Shown: positions 46,800 through 58,999, numbered from the stretch's first letter. The stretch is DNA of 64,000 bases from Ceratotherium simum simum (GCF_000283155.1 NW_004454177.1:27821113-27885112); one strand, 5' to 3'. Notes: a model not told the origin generated them from the letters alone. Numbers and translations are program-made.

Positions 46800-47215
46800 G
46801 CTCACTCAGGCCACTCAGGGAGCCTTAGGTCCTCGAACATACTCTCTTCCATCTTGGGGCTTTTGCACATGCCTTCCTCTCTCCTTGGAGTGCTCTCCCC
46901 ATCCCTTCTCCTGGATCTTGGCTACTCATTCTTTAGATCCAGCTGAAATGTCATTTCCTCAGGGATGCTTTCTCTGACCTATCAGGCCAAGTGCCAGCTC
47001 CCACTCTATCTCCCTCCTGAATTATGTACTCTCAAATAATCCAATATTTTTCTTTCATAACATTTACTGTTGTGAAAATTAATTAAATACATGATTCTCC
47101 ACCTAAGTGGATATGCTACATAAGGATAACAACAGACTTTGCCTGTTTTCTTCACTGCTCTCACCCCTGTGTCAAGCCACACAGGCAGAACATGCTCCAC
47201 AAATGCTTATTTAGT
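46800..47215 (+). repeat. L2 LINE 3' region
   Basis: 'ttggggcttttgcacatgcc', 'tggagtgctctccccatccc', 'agctgaaatgtcatttcctc', 'gatgctttctctgacctatc' and a terminal 'ccacaaatgcttatttagtg' follow the L2 3' end step by step. Confidence 0.85.
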
Positions 47216-47239
47216 GAATTAGACTCTAATTCAGGTCTT

Positions 47240-48310
47240 ACTTGGACAATCTCTTTAGTCAAAGCAGTCTCAGCTTATAAAACCTTTGTAGATCATTCAA
47301 GGCCCTTTACAATGTTGTCTCAAGCTGCCTTTTTGCCCATAACCCCTCCATTTCCTTGGTTTCAACTACCACCTTGATGCTGATAATCCCCCAGCGTGTA
47401 CTCTTGTGCCTGAGCCTCGTTCCGCATCTCCAAACCAACATGTTCAACTAATTACTAGGCATGTACTCTCCGTATCTCTCACATGTACTCAACAACCCAA
47501 AATTCACAGACTGAAATCATTACCCTCAAGCTTCTTCCTTTTCCTATTTTCATGGTCTCAATGAATGACACCCCCATCTACTCAGACACAGGTCTGCACC
47601 AGAATCCTGGGCATCCATCTAGAGTCCCTGCTCTGTCTATCCACATCCAACTGAAGTTGGAGGCCAGCAGGTACCTCTCATGTATATCTCCTCTGTCACA
47701 CTGCCCTAGGACAGATCTTGTTGGTATCTTGCTTGCACTGTCACAGTAGCGCCCTGCCTCCCTGCCTCCAGACTTTGCCTTTGCTGTAAAGTCTCATTTC
47801 TTCCTCAAAAATCTGATCATGTCATTGACACACATAACGCCCTTTGGGGGCTCCTTGAGGACAAGGATCTGGCTGGCCTTGATTATCACCATGCACTATC
47901 CACATTTTTCCTGCCCTCTATGCCCGGTTATACTGTGAGCCTGGGAAGTCTTGATTATGTCATGCTCATACACCTCCATTCCATTGCACAGCTGTTTCTC
48001 TCCATGGAATGCCTTCTCTTGGGAACACACTTGACTCATTCTAGAAGCTTCAATTCAAACACTCCTTCTTCTGCAAAGCCATGCCTGCCTCCTGCAGACT
48101 GATGAAGGCTCCCTCACCATGCTCCCACTCTGTTGAGTGCGTAGCTCCAGGATACTAATTATCATCCTGTGTTTTTAAGTGTCCGTTTGCTTGTTGATCT
48201 CTATTCAATTCTTTCAGACCATGAGCAACCTGAGGTCAGGGATTGTCTCTTATTCATTGTGATGTTCTTGTACCTGGTACAGCTAGGTGCCCAATAAATG
48301 TTGTTGAACG
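47240..48310 (+). repeat. L2 LINE fragments, second copy or copies
   Basis: 'gatcattcaaggccctttac' (47290s), 'aaaatctgatcatgtcattg' (47810s), 'tggaatgccttctcttggga' (48000s) and the end 'ggtgcccaataaatgttgtt' (48290s) all match L2, though not as one continuous copy. Between them 47.4-47.8 kb is diverged. Confidence 0.7.
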
Positions 48311-48639
48311 AAATTAAGAATTAATTTACCCAAAAATCTTCCCTATGAAAATAAATGGAGAAAACATCCAGATACTAAAAGGTCTCTGTTTCTTCATCCA
48401 TAAGAAATGAAGAGATTCATAACATAGGATTTCCCAAGTTCTTCTTGCTCTATGATCCTATGAATGGGGGTCAGGTAAAGGTACACACAATTTTAACCAT
48501 GCACTCTCGGGTTCATGCCCACCTTATGCCCACCTATGCTCACCTGGAACACTGAGAACACTACCAATCCCATGATTGGTAGTAATGATTTCTAGCCACT
48601 TCCAAAACTGCTGGTCATTGTGGACACTTATTCACAATC

Positions 48640-48780
48640 TACTGAAAGGATCTATTTATGTGTTTGGCTCCTTCAGTACATTGTGAGCTACTCATAGGCA
48701 GGGACCTTGTCTTTTTCATTTCTTTTCATTGAACCTAGTGTACTCTTGACAAATGTTTGCTGTACTGAACTATGTTGTTG
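48640..48780 (+). repeat. L2 LINE 3' end fragment
   Basis: 'gtgagctactcataggcagg', 'gaccttgtctttttcatttc' and 'gacaaatgtttgctgtactg' fit the L2 terminus. Confidence 0.6.
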
Positions 48781-49729
48781 CTGACCTCAAAGTCTTAATT
48801 TCCGTTATCATTTTTTAGACCCATTCAGGTGTCTGGCCATTTTTGTACCTGGAATATAAATCATTGATGATTCCATCAGATTCTCAGGGCTCAGCCTATC
48901 ATGTGGAATTAGCCTATATGCAAGGACTAGCAGCACTGGAGATCGAAGTAAAACTAACTGAGATAAATTCCCGTCCTCTTCTCCTGTGCATCATTTTTTA
49001 TTAATGATGCAAAGAATTAGATATTGTTTAAAAAATATCCATTTGTCCTCTTGCTCTGCCACAACCTGACAAGAGGACATCAAGCCACCCTAACCTAAAT
49101 TTTCTATTCTCATAATCAATCAGTAATCAGTGGTTCAGCAATTAATCAAAAGCCTGAAAGATTAATTTCATTAGGTGCGTACAGCTAGCATCTAACGAAA
49201 GGAACCACAAACAGTTCAGTCCCGCTGAAAGGATAGTATAACCCATTTCAATATTCTGTGGTGCCCTTGTGGTCTGTGAATACCAGGCAGAGCCAGAGGC
49301 AGGCAGCATGGCACAATGGACTATGATGACAAAATTACAAAGAGGAACATGTTTTTAAGTCTATTCCTGGAAGATGTAAGAGGTTTATAGGAACAAAAAT
49401 GGATGGACATTGGGAATTCTGGAGTTACAGCAGCTGGTGGCAGGTCACACTTCTCACTCAGTGAAATTGCCTAAAGTATTTATTTTTACTGTGTCTCTCT
49501 CTCTCCAGTAGAATACGAGTACTATGTAAGCTGCCTGAGAGCTGAGACCTTATGTCTCATCCGCTGCCTAGTCCCCAGTGATTACAAGAGTATCTTAGAA
49601 TATACTTAATATTTCTAAGATGGAGTTCAATTCTGGTATTCTCCTCAACTATTAATTCATCATAAATGGCTATTTCCAGGATATTATATTTAAAGTTGTA
49701 AACCTCTCTTCAAAGATTACATATCCCCC

Positions 49730-49945
49730 TCCCCTGCTTTATATTTGTCCTTAACAATTTATCATTATCTCTATATACTATATATTTCGCTTGTATGCTT
49801 GTTTATTGCATGTTTGTCTCTATTAGAATATGAGTTCCATAAAGCATGAATTTCTATCTTTTTTTGTTCACAGATGTATCCCTAGCATCTACAACAGTAG
49901 ATGTAGTAAGCACTCAATAAATATTTGTTAAATGATTGAAATATT
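49730..49945 (+). repeat. L2 LINE 3' end fragment
   Basis: 'tagaatatgagttccataaa', 'cagatgtatccctagcatct' and 'gcactcaataaatatttgtt' in L2 order. Confidence 0.8.
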
Positions 49946-50294
49946 CATCCAGTGTCTTTTAGTTACAAAACTCTTTTTGAGGCAATTTGGGAGAAAAACC
50001 AACCAACCAAGAAAAAGACATGGATTCCTACTAAATCACTCCTCCCTCATGCCCCAACTCCTTTGTAATATTCTGGACCTGCAATCATCTGACCTCAGTT
50101 TAGAAATTTTCAATAAGAAGAACTCAATGCCGTATGAAGCAGACCATTTGTTGTTTGATGGGTTCAGTTTTCACAAAGCTCTTAATACTGAACCTGAATC
50201 TACCTGCCTATACTTTGCCTAGACTGCCTGTAGCCTCCCACAGACTACTTTTATTCTTTGTAACTATACAGAAAAAGTCAAATTCCTCTTCCAC

Positions 50295-50772
50295 ATTGTC
50301 CCAGTTATTCACTGCTATATAACCCAAAACTAGGTGGCTTAAGATAACCACAATCCTTTTATTATCTCTCCTGGTTCTAGGGGTTGAATGGGGCAATTCT
50401 TTCTTGTGGTCTCTAATGCAATCCCAGTCATAGGTAGCCAGGCCTGTTGTCATGGGACATGTCTATTGGCTGATGGTGGTCACTGGCTGGGACCTCAGCT
50501 GGGGATGAGGTCAATAGCCTCAAAACCTAGAAGTGACCTCTTTGTGTAGCCTGTGCTTCCTCACATCATGGTGGCTGAGTTCCAAAAGGACAGAAAGAGG
50601 CATGTGCCAGTTTCTTAAGGACTGGGCCCAGAAATTAGCACAGCATCACTTGATCCATATTCAATTGGCCAACTGTCCCAGAGTCCAGATTCAAGGAGAG
50701 GGGTCATAAACCCCACCCCCAGATGAGAGGAGGGTTAAGTAATTTGGGGGGCCATATTTTAAAACTGCCATA
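50295..50772 (-). mobile_element. MLT1-type (MaLR) solo LTR, diverged
   Basis: Reverse complement of an old MLT1-like LTR: 'ccagttattcactgctatat', 'aaactaggtggcttaagata', 'ggctgggacctcagctgggg', 'tgcttcctcacatcatggtg' and 'ggggccatattttaaaactg'. No internal region. Confidence 0.65.
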
Positions 50773-51528
50773 CTCATAAAATCCTTAATGATATTTGAGA
50801 ATCCTCACCCCAGATTGAAAAACTCCAATTCATATAATCATCTCTCAGTTCATTCATTATATATAATGAATTGCTATTCACTATACTGGTCACCTTTTTC
50901 AGATGTTTTCCTATATACCAGTTTCCTTCTTAAAATATGATGGCCAGGGCAAAATAATAGCATATTAAACTTACTCAGATCTGTGCAAACTACCTTTGTT
51001 GTCCTAGAAACAATCTCATGTCTATTTATTCAACCCATGACTATATGTATTTTAGGTGGCAGCTCTGTCACACAGCTCTGTGATATGAAGAACTTAAACC
51101 ACTTAGGTCTTTTTCCTGCAAAAATCAATAAACTATAAGTGTGTAGTTTCCTTTTGGAGGCCTAAGTGCAGGATTTTACATTTGTCTCTATTAAATTTCA
51201 TCTTGTTGGAGATCTTGGCTCCCTATCTGTTGGAATAATCATAATGATGACAGGTAACAGGTATCAAAAACTTACTATGCATCAGGACTCATTGTGAGAG
51301 GCACAGCCTATGTTCCTTTAATTGTTCCTTTAATTCCTTTCATTGTTAAAACAATCTCATGAGATTACTATTATTATACTCAATTGATAAAGAAACTGAA
51401 TTTAAAACATTTTCCAAGGTCACACTACTCATAAGTGGAAGAACCTTGTTTTAATCCTGGCAGTTTGATTCTGAACCAGGGATCAGCAAACCACGTGGGC
51501 CAAACCCGGCCACTTGTTTTTGTAAATA

Positions 51529-52328
51529 CAGTCATGTGCTACATAACAACATTTTGGTCAATGATGGAAGGCATATATGATTGCGGTCCTTTAAGATTAG
51601 TACCATATATCCTAGGTGTGTTGTAGGCTATACCATCTAAGTTTGTATAAGTACTGTAGAAAGGAAGAAACCCTTCTAGGTTCTCCTGGCTAAGATTCTG
51701 GTCTAGATCTGGCTGGATTCTAGTCTAAGAGTTAAATTGACATAAGATAGAGCAACAGGAGAAAAATAAACAAAAGTTTAATAACATGTACACATTGGAG
51801 AAGCCCAGGAAAACTGAGTAACTTTCCAAAATGGCTGAAGTCCTCACCTTAAATACCATCCTTAGCTAAAGACAAAAGCAGATGTTGGAGGTGGGGAGAG
51901 TCAGGGACTTCAAAGGGAAGGAAGGCAATTCACAGGTAGGTGAAAAGGAGCAAACGTTTGGAAATCAAGTGTTTGTTTGGCCACACAGAAACAGAAGAAC
52001 ACAGAGAGGAGCCCAACAAACAGGCTTTTCTAGGTTCCTCCCTGTCTACCACCTAGTTCATGTTATGCTAAGGCGACAGCTTGCTTCCTGAGACAGATTT
52101 TTTTATCTGAAGTCTTTTAGGCTGTTAAGGGGAAGGTAACAAGAAAAACTTTGAGTCTTTTATTTCTTAAAAATAATCAGCCTACAATAATTGTCACGTT
52201 AAAGAGACACACTTAGGGGTGGCAAATTTTGTTCCCCTTAGTACACTCCATGATATTCACACAATGATGAAATCGCCTAACGATGCATTTCTCAGAAGGT
52301 ATCCCTGTCATTAAGTGATGCATGACTG
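51529..52328 (+). mobile_element. Tigger/MER44-like TcMar element, split
   Basis: Inverted ends 'cagtcatgtgctacataaca' and 'attaagtgatgcatgactg'; internal 'gtaggctataccatctaagt' and 'atgaaatcgcctaacgatgc'. It lies after a TA dinucleotide; the right TA copy reads aa. Interrupted by a solo LTR. Confidence 0.8.
51655..52240 (-). mobile_element. Solo LTR, probably ERV1 class, innermost of the nest
   Basis: A 586-bp insert flanked by a perfect 4-bp duplication gtac (51651-51654 and 52241-52244), the size expected for ERV1. Read on the minus strand it ends in CA, starts TA (TG with one change), and has a TATA-like tatttaag (51848-51855 region) and an ATTAAA poly(A) signal (51777-51782). There is no internal retroviral sequence, so it is not coding. 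The family name is not settled. Confidence 0.75.
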
Positions 52329-52589
52329 AAAAGTTTTATTGGGACACAGCCACACCCATTCATATTATCTATGAGCATATTACCTATGGCTGCTTTCTTG
52401 CTCTAAAGGCATAGTTGAGTAGTTGAAGGAGAGCTTGTATAGGCCACTAAGCCTAAAATATTTATTATTTGGCCCTTTACATAAAAAGTTTGCTGACCTC
52501 TGGTCTAAACCATTCTGTTCTGCTGCCTCTTTTGTTGTATCTTTTATTGCATGCCTGCTTTGCTCAATCCTCTGATAATTTACAGGGCC

Positions 52590-52745
52590 ACAATTTTTCA
52601 CAGGATCCCTGTAGGCATTGCCACATCTATTACACAGCTGGAGACAATGAGGCTCAAAAGTTAAGTAACTTTTGCAGGGCCACTCAGCCAGCAAGTGACA
52701 AAACGCAGGTTTGTACTCAAGTCAGTTTGGCGTCATAGCTCATGG
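52590..52745 (-). repeat. MIR fragment, second copy
   Basis: 'tacacagctggagacaatga', 'ggctcaaaagttaagtaact' and 'gccactcagccagcaagtga' in antisense MIR order. Confidence 0.75.
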
Positions 52746-53164
52746 TCCTTTCCCTACCCTGCGCAGCCTATGTAGAAGCATCTGTTAACCATCTGTTTAA
52801 AATTCCCTCCCCAAGCGTGGCTTTGGATCAACATCAAGCTCATCACTGTGCTCCTAGAATCAAGCTTTTCCCTCCTTTGATAACTGGGACCATCTTTGAC
52901 TGTCTCCAGTCTTTTGACACTTTTCCTGTTGTCCTCAATGGCTTAAAAACTGCCACCAGGTCGTGGCTCACGGCTGCAACTTCTTTCAATTCTCTAAAAC
53001 TTGAGACCCAAATTTATTCAGTGCTGTTACACCTTCTCCTACTATTTTGTTACTCTTCTACATCTTCAGCTCCCTCTCATAAAATTTGCTTACCCTTTTT
53101 CTCCCTGATAAAGCAGATGGGAGGAGGAGTGGCTGGGTGGTCCTGGTTTCTGTTCTTTCTTATT

Positions 53165-53375
53165 TACTAGGCACTTAGTGTTTACTCTGTGCAGCCACTC
53201 TTCTAAGTGCTTAACTGATATTAATGCGTTCAGCCTACATCAGTCCCAGGGGGAAGGTGGGATGATTATCTCCACACTACAGATAGGAAACAGGCACGGA
53301 AAGCTGAAGTTAAGTGGACTCAACCTGGTCTAGGGTCTGTGCCCTAATGACTATCCCATGCGGCCTCTCACCTAA
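53165..53375 (-). repeat. MIR fragment
   Basis: 'aggcacttagtgtttactct', 'tctccacactacagatagga' and 'gaagttaagtggactcaacc' fit antisense MIR. Confidence 0.7.
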
Positions 53376-54894
53376 ACGCTTGCCCCAACTAGTAAGTGTG
53401 ACCACATTCTTCTTCCTCTAACATATTTCAAACATGCCCTTTCATTGGCCTCAGCACCATAGTTTTAGCAAAGATGGCAAGTATATGGCATCTGAGCCAT
53501 GCTGCTCCAGCCATAACCTGAGGCCACAGTAGACATCAACAGTTTACTTTTCACACTGCAGGTGGGATTTGGTCTCAGCTCATGCAAGATGGAGTTCTCC
53601 AGAGCACTGTTACTATCAACCCATCTGCCACTGTCTAGGCTGAACATTCCTCGATCTAGGTGTCACACTCCAAATACCAAGTAACTTTGCAGTCATACCT
53701 GGCTGCCACATACCTTCTCCCTATCCTGGCATTACCCCTTCTTCTTCCCAAGTACTTTGTGCCCTTATTCTGAGTCTCTGGATTGCTATGAGCTAATTTT
53801 AGCCCCTGATACTCTTCTAAAGCAGAAGACAAAGCTCAAAAGAGATTTATTTTTCCTTCCCCCTCATTATCAAATGTCTCAGGGCCTAGCTAGTAGATTT
53901 TGTGCAAGGAAGAAATCTAAAGATAAAGCCACTTAAAACGAAGGCAGAGCTCCCAACCACACACGACGAATAGGTTTCAGATATGCTGCAATATTGATCC
54001 TCCTAAGTCTTTTAGGTAGATGAGTGTGACCTCATATAGATGAACTCCAGGGCTAGTCACCTCTGCCTGAGGTGAGCTTTTCTCTTTACCTGAAGGTATT
54101 GTACAAATATTTTCATCTTCTATGTGCACCTTAATGGGAAAAAGATTAGGAAGCCCTGTAATAAATTACTAATAAATATGTTACCCTTCTTTTGGGTCTG
54201 ATTGCATTTCTAAACAATATGCCTAGAGAGGTCACTGGATCCAAAAGACACACTCTCTATGGGTAGGATTTTAGATGCTGTGGCTTTTGAAAATTAATTC
54301 CGGTGAGGATGCCTATCTATTTTCTTTTTTCTTTTTAATAAGCATAGCACAGCTTTCACCATTTATGTGTGCTTGGGTGTCTCCACTCTTGGTCACCACA
54401 CAGGTAGGCAAACAGATGAAGGGAACCACTGTTGAGTATTTTCTTACCCCTCTTATGTTCTCATATGTATAGAAGAACCTCAGAGTAAAAGGAATCTGCC
54501 TTCTTTACCTCTCTTATACTCAGGAAAGCACAGAGTCACTAGACGTTAAGAGAACTCAAGAGTAAGTGGGAGGTTAGACATCATTCTGGTCTAATCTACT
54601 TGTTTCACAGATGAGGAAACAGGTCTAGACAGATGATCCTCTTAGCTCCACATCATATTATTAGCAATAACCTCAATCTTTCCAAGACATTGGTTCCATA
54701 ATTCCAAGCTGCCCTTTGAGCTTCAAATGAGGCCTGCATTCAGAAATTCTCATCTATGTGATTTCAATATTGCAGAGGTTTTAATTTAGGTATTTTTCAG
54801 AATGCTAAACTATTGAAAAAAAAAGAATGTGTTTAGAGTAGATGTTATTTTTACTTTTTATCTTCAAAATGTTTCACAAACATTAAATACTTAA

Positions 54895-55070
54895 TCCACC
54901 CGAGACAGAAGAGAGGTTTAAAACAGCTTTATCTCCTTTTCACAAGTAGAGAAACAGAAAAATGACCTTCTCCAAGAATACTCAGCAGTTGATATCAAGG
55001 CAGGGGCTGGAATTCAGACCTGTCTGTCTATGGGTTCAGACCACTGCCTTGCTGGGAAGACAAGTGTATC
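54895..55070 (-). repeat. MIR fragment
   Basis: 'ctccttttcacaagtagaga', 'ggcaggggctggaattcaga' and 'cagaccactgccttgctggg' fit the antisense MIR 5' half. Confidence 0.6.
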
Positions 55071-55539
55071 CTGCCATTTCTAGAAAGAAAACTATGTGCA
55101 AACAGTAAATTAAAGGGTAGGTCTCTAAGGAGGAGCAACTCTTGAAGATAAACTTTCCAAAAAGTGAAATCCTTGAGCTAAAACTGACCTGCCCTATCAC
55201 CTATATTTTCCATGGAGGAAAAGAAATAAAAAGCATCCTTAAACCATCTGCCCTTGGTTTTATTACATGTGATTTCCCTTATTTGATCATAATTTGGCAT
55301 TAAGAAATCAAGTGGAGATGGGTAGATGTTCTGGTCACTTACCATCCTACCTTCCCCATCCTGTGTTGCTACCTATTAAGTAGGGACATATTGTCTTGAC
55401 TGTGGAATATTCATGTCCCTGCTATTTCTAGTTTCAGTCAGTCAGATATTGCAGGAGATGTATACTTACTAGGTTGGATAAATTAATGGTATGGTTTATT
55501 TCATAAGGGAAAGTTTTCATCTGAAGTAAGAGAAAGACA

Positions 55540-55700
55540 GGAATGAGAAATGAAAGAAAAGAAGGAAGGAAGGAAGGAAGGAAAGGAGAAAGAGTTGAGA
55601 GGGAGGAAAAGAAAAAGAGGAAGAAAAGATTAAAGTATGGAGTGAGGTAGGGAAGAAAAGAAGGTGAGAAAGGAAACAAGAAAGGCAGGCAGGTAGGTAA
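55540..55700. repeat. Polypurine tract with (GGAA)n core
   Basis: About 160 bases that are nearly all A and G, with repeated ggaaggaagg near 55563-55585 and later 'ggcaggcaggtaggta'. The strand bias makes spurious open frames on the minus strand. Confidence 0.85.
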
Positions 55701-57333
55701 CCTTTCAGGAAGAGGTGAATCTGGAAGGAATGGAGCAGTTTTCTGAAGAGAATGAGGTGTATTACTTTCCATATAGAGAAAGCTATTTGCAAAGGCATGG
55801 AAACAAGAAAATCATTTCACTAGGTGCTAGAATTGCCAATCTTTGGGGACCAGCTTAGAAAAATCTGACGAGAGTTTGCTCTGAACTGTCTTTGGTTTGG
55901 TTTTCCTAAAAAGTTGTTTTTAAAAGGCACAAACCAGAGGTGCTCCATGATCCATGGAACCATGGAACCTAGGTCTTGGGGGGTCACTGAATCACACCAT
56001 TCATTTTTGTGATCTTTCTCTTTGCCCAAAGATGCCACATTATTGGAGCCCAGGACAGTCTTTTCACAAACTATCCAGAGACCCCTTCTGGGCACCTGTG
56101 GTCTGTCTTCTGCAGGGCGTTGATTCCCACAAGTCTGTGAGCCACTCCAGGGGCTAGAACAGTACCAGCACAGGGCTGGTCCTCAATCAATATTTATTGG
56201 CTGGATACATGTGCGAACCTTGCATCTCAGGACAATGAAGGCATCTCTTCCTTGCCATGTTTAGACCCAGCAACTGCTAAATGGTAACTTTTTTAGAAAG
56301 ATACTTGACCAATTCACTTTGGCAGCGGCGCTGCGGCTGCTAAGATTATAGCTTTGTCCAAATCTCTTCTTTGCACTTCAGGAAACAAAGTATTTCCCAG
56401 CCTGACATCTCTTAACGCTTTCTTTCCCTGCAGAGAGGTATACATAAGCTACTAATCTCATCACATTTCCATTTCCTTCCAGGCTCATCTGCTCATCATT
56501 TTCTATTCATAAAACTTGCTTGATTCTAATCTTCCCTATCAGCAGGAACTAAACACCTCCTCAAAGTTTCTTTAGAGTGATGGTGATTACCACATATGTG
56601 CTAACTCCCCCTTTCAAACAGATGGGTCCCATCTATGTGCTCACATGTGGGCCGTTAAGAAAGTTCTGCCGTGAACCAAGATATGACATCATATTAGCCC
56701 CGAGACTAAATCCCCCTACACTATTTTGCAATTCCCCTGACATCAAGTTCTTAGTTAACATACAATTCCACATTCTCTGTGAAACAGAATCCACCAGGTA
56801 CGAATTACAGTGGGAAGTATGTATTGGTAGATTCCCCCTATTTCACAGCCCCAGGCCTCACACTTCATGTTACTTTCCTCCTGGCAGACTCTCATACCTT
56901 AGCCCCACTGATAATGCTATTTGGATTTAAGCACTAACACCTCCACTAGGCACGAGATTTCTGGTCTTTCTTTCCTCAGGAAAGACAATGCAAAAATAAG
57001 GATACCGTTCTAATTGTTAGATCAGGAAACATGGCTTTTCTCTTGTCACTCAGCAATACAACATGGGTTTGCAGGGCAACTTAGCAGGTCATTTAACGCC
57101 TTGTCTACCTGAAAATATAATTTTAAATCTATCGACTTGAAAAAATTAAGCCCATGTGTGTGTATGATAGCACATATGGACTAAGGTAGAAATCATGAAC
57201 TGATGGCCCAGAGATATACTTTTTTTTGGCCCATACAACGTATTATAAAAACTTCTGTCAACATTTAAAACTAGAGAGATTTCACATAAAAATTCAAAAT
57301 TCCCAGTTTCTCTTGAAAAGGCCACCACTCTTT

Positions 57334-57576
57334 TTTTGTGTGTGTGAGGAAGATCAGCCCCTGAGCTAACATCTGATGCCAATCCTCCTCTTTCTGCCGA
57401 GGAAGATTGGCTCTGGGCTAACATCCGTGCCCATCTTCCTCTACTTTATATGGGATGCCGCCACAGCATGGCTTGACAAGTGGTGCGTCGGTGCGCGTAC
57501 GGAGCAAAACCTGCGAACCTCAGGCCGCTGCAGCGGAGCAGTGCACTTAACCGCTAAGCCACGGGGCCAGCCCCAG
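57334..57576 (-). mobile_element. ERE-type SINE, copy 7
   Basis: 'gaggaagatcagcccctgag', 'gaggaagattggctctgggc', 'gcttgacaagtggtgcgtcg' and a head ending 'aaccgctaagccacggggcc'; same subgroup as copy 3. Flanking duplication ccaccactcttt at 57322-57333 and 57578-57589, perfect. Confidence 0.9.
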
Positions 57577-58299
57577 ACCACCACTCTTTATTGTGTTTCT
57601 AACAAGGCAGCCATGTCAATTGTCATTCATCACCAATATTGTGCAGAAATTTTTCTTGGAATAGAGAAATATTTCTCACTGTTTATATTCCTATCAAAAA
57701 TGGTTATAAAAGATAGATGAAGACTGCATATTCAGAAACAAATGGAAGAGAGCATATTTCTTTTTGTAAGTGAAGTACATTCCCGTATGTTTAATATGCA
57801 CTCAGTCTGCTTATATATTTCACTCATTTATGATGCTTGAGTAGGCTCTGTAGACTTTTGAGTTTGTAACCCTTGGTTCAAGGTCTTGGTAAAAATCTCT
57901 CTGTAATATTGGTTGTATATTTTAATGTGTGGTAGAGATAAAACCGTAGCTCTTGGCAGAGACTGTTCAGGGCAGTGGAGTTACATATTCATCATTCCTT
58001 CTCCAGGAATTATAACTTCAGATACTATGGTTTTAGAAGAATTAAAAGAAGTTTGAAAAAAAAAATAAGGCATCTTTAGCCATATAATCTTTTAAACAAG
58101 AAATATGAGTCATCTTGAACACTTCTGCTTTCCTCTCACATCTCATCAGTCATTAACTGGGGACACTGCTAGCTGTGAATTAGAAATAGGTGGCCTTCTT
58201 CAGGATGGATGCAGCCCTGCATCTGGATGTGCAGCTCGGTAACAAAGAGTGTGGACTAGATTCAGTGCCCTGTGACCTACTCGGCCAGGCATCCCTGAG

Positions 58300-58990
58300 C
58301 AGGGCACAACCTGTACAACTAATGACAGCCCTGACAAGCTCTACCTCTGAAATGTCAGTTGTACCTCTTGGTTCTTTCTTGTCTCATCTTGGGGTCAAGC
58401 TCTCACTATCTTCTGCCTAAACTGTTGCACCTGTCTTCTACCTGGTCTCCCTGCCTCTGGTCTTGCCTCATCTCAGTCCATTCTTTAGAAGACCAGAGAA
58501 TCTTCTAAAAGGAAATTCAGATAATGTCAATCCCCTACTGAAAGGTCTTTAAAGGCTCCCATTGCTTAGAGCAGATTTTATAAAATGTGCCATGGAGAAC
58601 GCCAGTCCTGCAGGATGCTTGCCTTAAAAGAGAGGGTCCAGGATCCTAGAAGTTTGAAGAACTTCTTTCTTCAAACTTAGACCTGTCCTGGAGATTTATA
58701 ATGCACATAATCAGAGTAAAGGGTCAGAGAAAGTCTAAGCAAAGAAGCTGGTTCAACTTTGTTTAAACCAGTATTTCCCAAGCTTATTTGACAACAGAAT
58801 CCTTTGTTGAGTGATGCTTATTAACACCCTTCAGATTTGATATTTCAAGGAACATACTTTGGGAAGTGCTGAATTATAGGATAAAGTCCACACTCCTTAC
58901 TATTAACCTTGAAGATTCTTTAGTATTAATACTGCCTGTCCACTGGGCTATTCTCAGCCTCCAGTTTCTATCCACTCTCTACCTAAAGTT
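58300..58990 (+). repeat. L2 LINE, split by a MER58-like element
   Basis: Left part: 'ctggtctccctgcctctggt', 'cttgcctcatctcagtccat' and 'ggtctttaaaggctcccatt'. Right part from 58872: 'aggataaagtccacactcct'. Order and strand match one L2 copy. Confidence 0.75.
58565..58871 (+). mobile_element. MER58-like hAT element inside L2
   Basis: 'tgccatggagaacgccagtc', 'ctgcaggatgcttgcc', then 'cagtatttcccaagcttatt', 'tgacaacagaatcc' and an end 'ctttgggaagtgctg'. The L2 resumes immediately after. Edges are approximate. Confidence 0.65.
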
Positions 58991-58999
58991 TTAATCACA

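Larger units (their letters stand above)
51477..52502 (+). mobile_element. hAT-type nonautonomous DNA transposon, split
   Basis: Begins 'cagggatcagcaaac' and ends with its inverted counterpart 'gtttgctgacctctg', and carries 'acttgtttttgtaaata', 'agttttattgggacacagcc' and 'tatttggccctttacataaa'. The 8-bp flanks ttctgaac and gtctaaac agree at six positions, the hAT target size. I recognise the element but not its Repbase name with certainty. Confidence 0.8.
51240..52545 (-). repeat. MIR, split by a nest of three later insertions
   Basis: Left arm to 51476: 'caaaaacttactatgcatca', 'gataaagaaactgaatttaa', 'aaggtcacactactcataag', 'cagtttgattctgaac'. Right arm from 52503: 'gtctaaaccattctgttctg' and 'ctgcctct'. 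The two arms are continuous when the insert is removed. Confidence 0.75.

Noticed and set aside
46515..46977. Plus-strand open frames of 143 and 84 codons
   Set aside because: The second half is L2 sequence and the frames have no family signature.
55434..55798. Minus-strand frames with long runs of F, L, S and P
   Set aside because: Translation of the polypurine tract's complementary strand.
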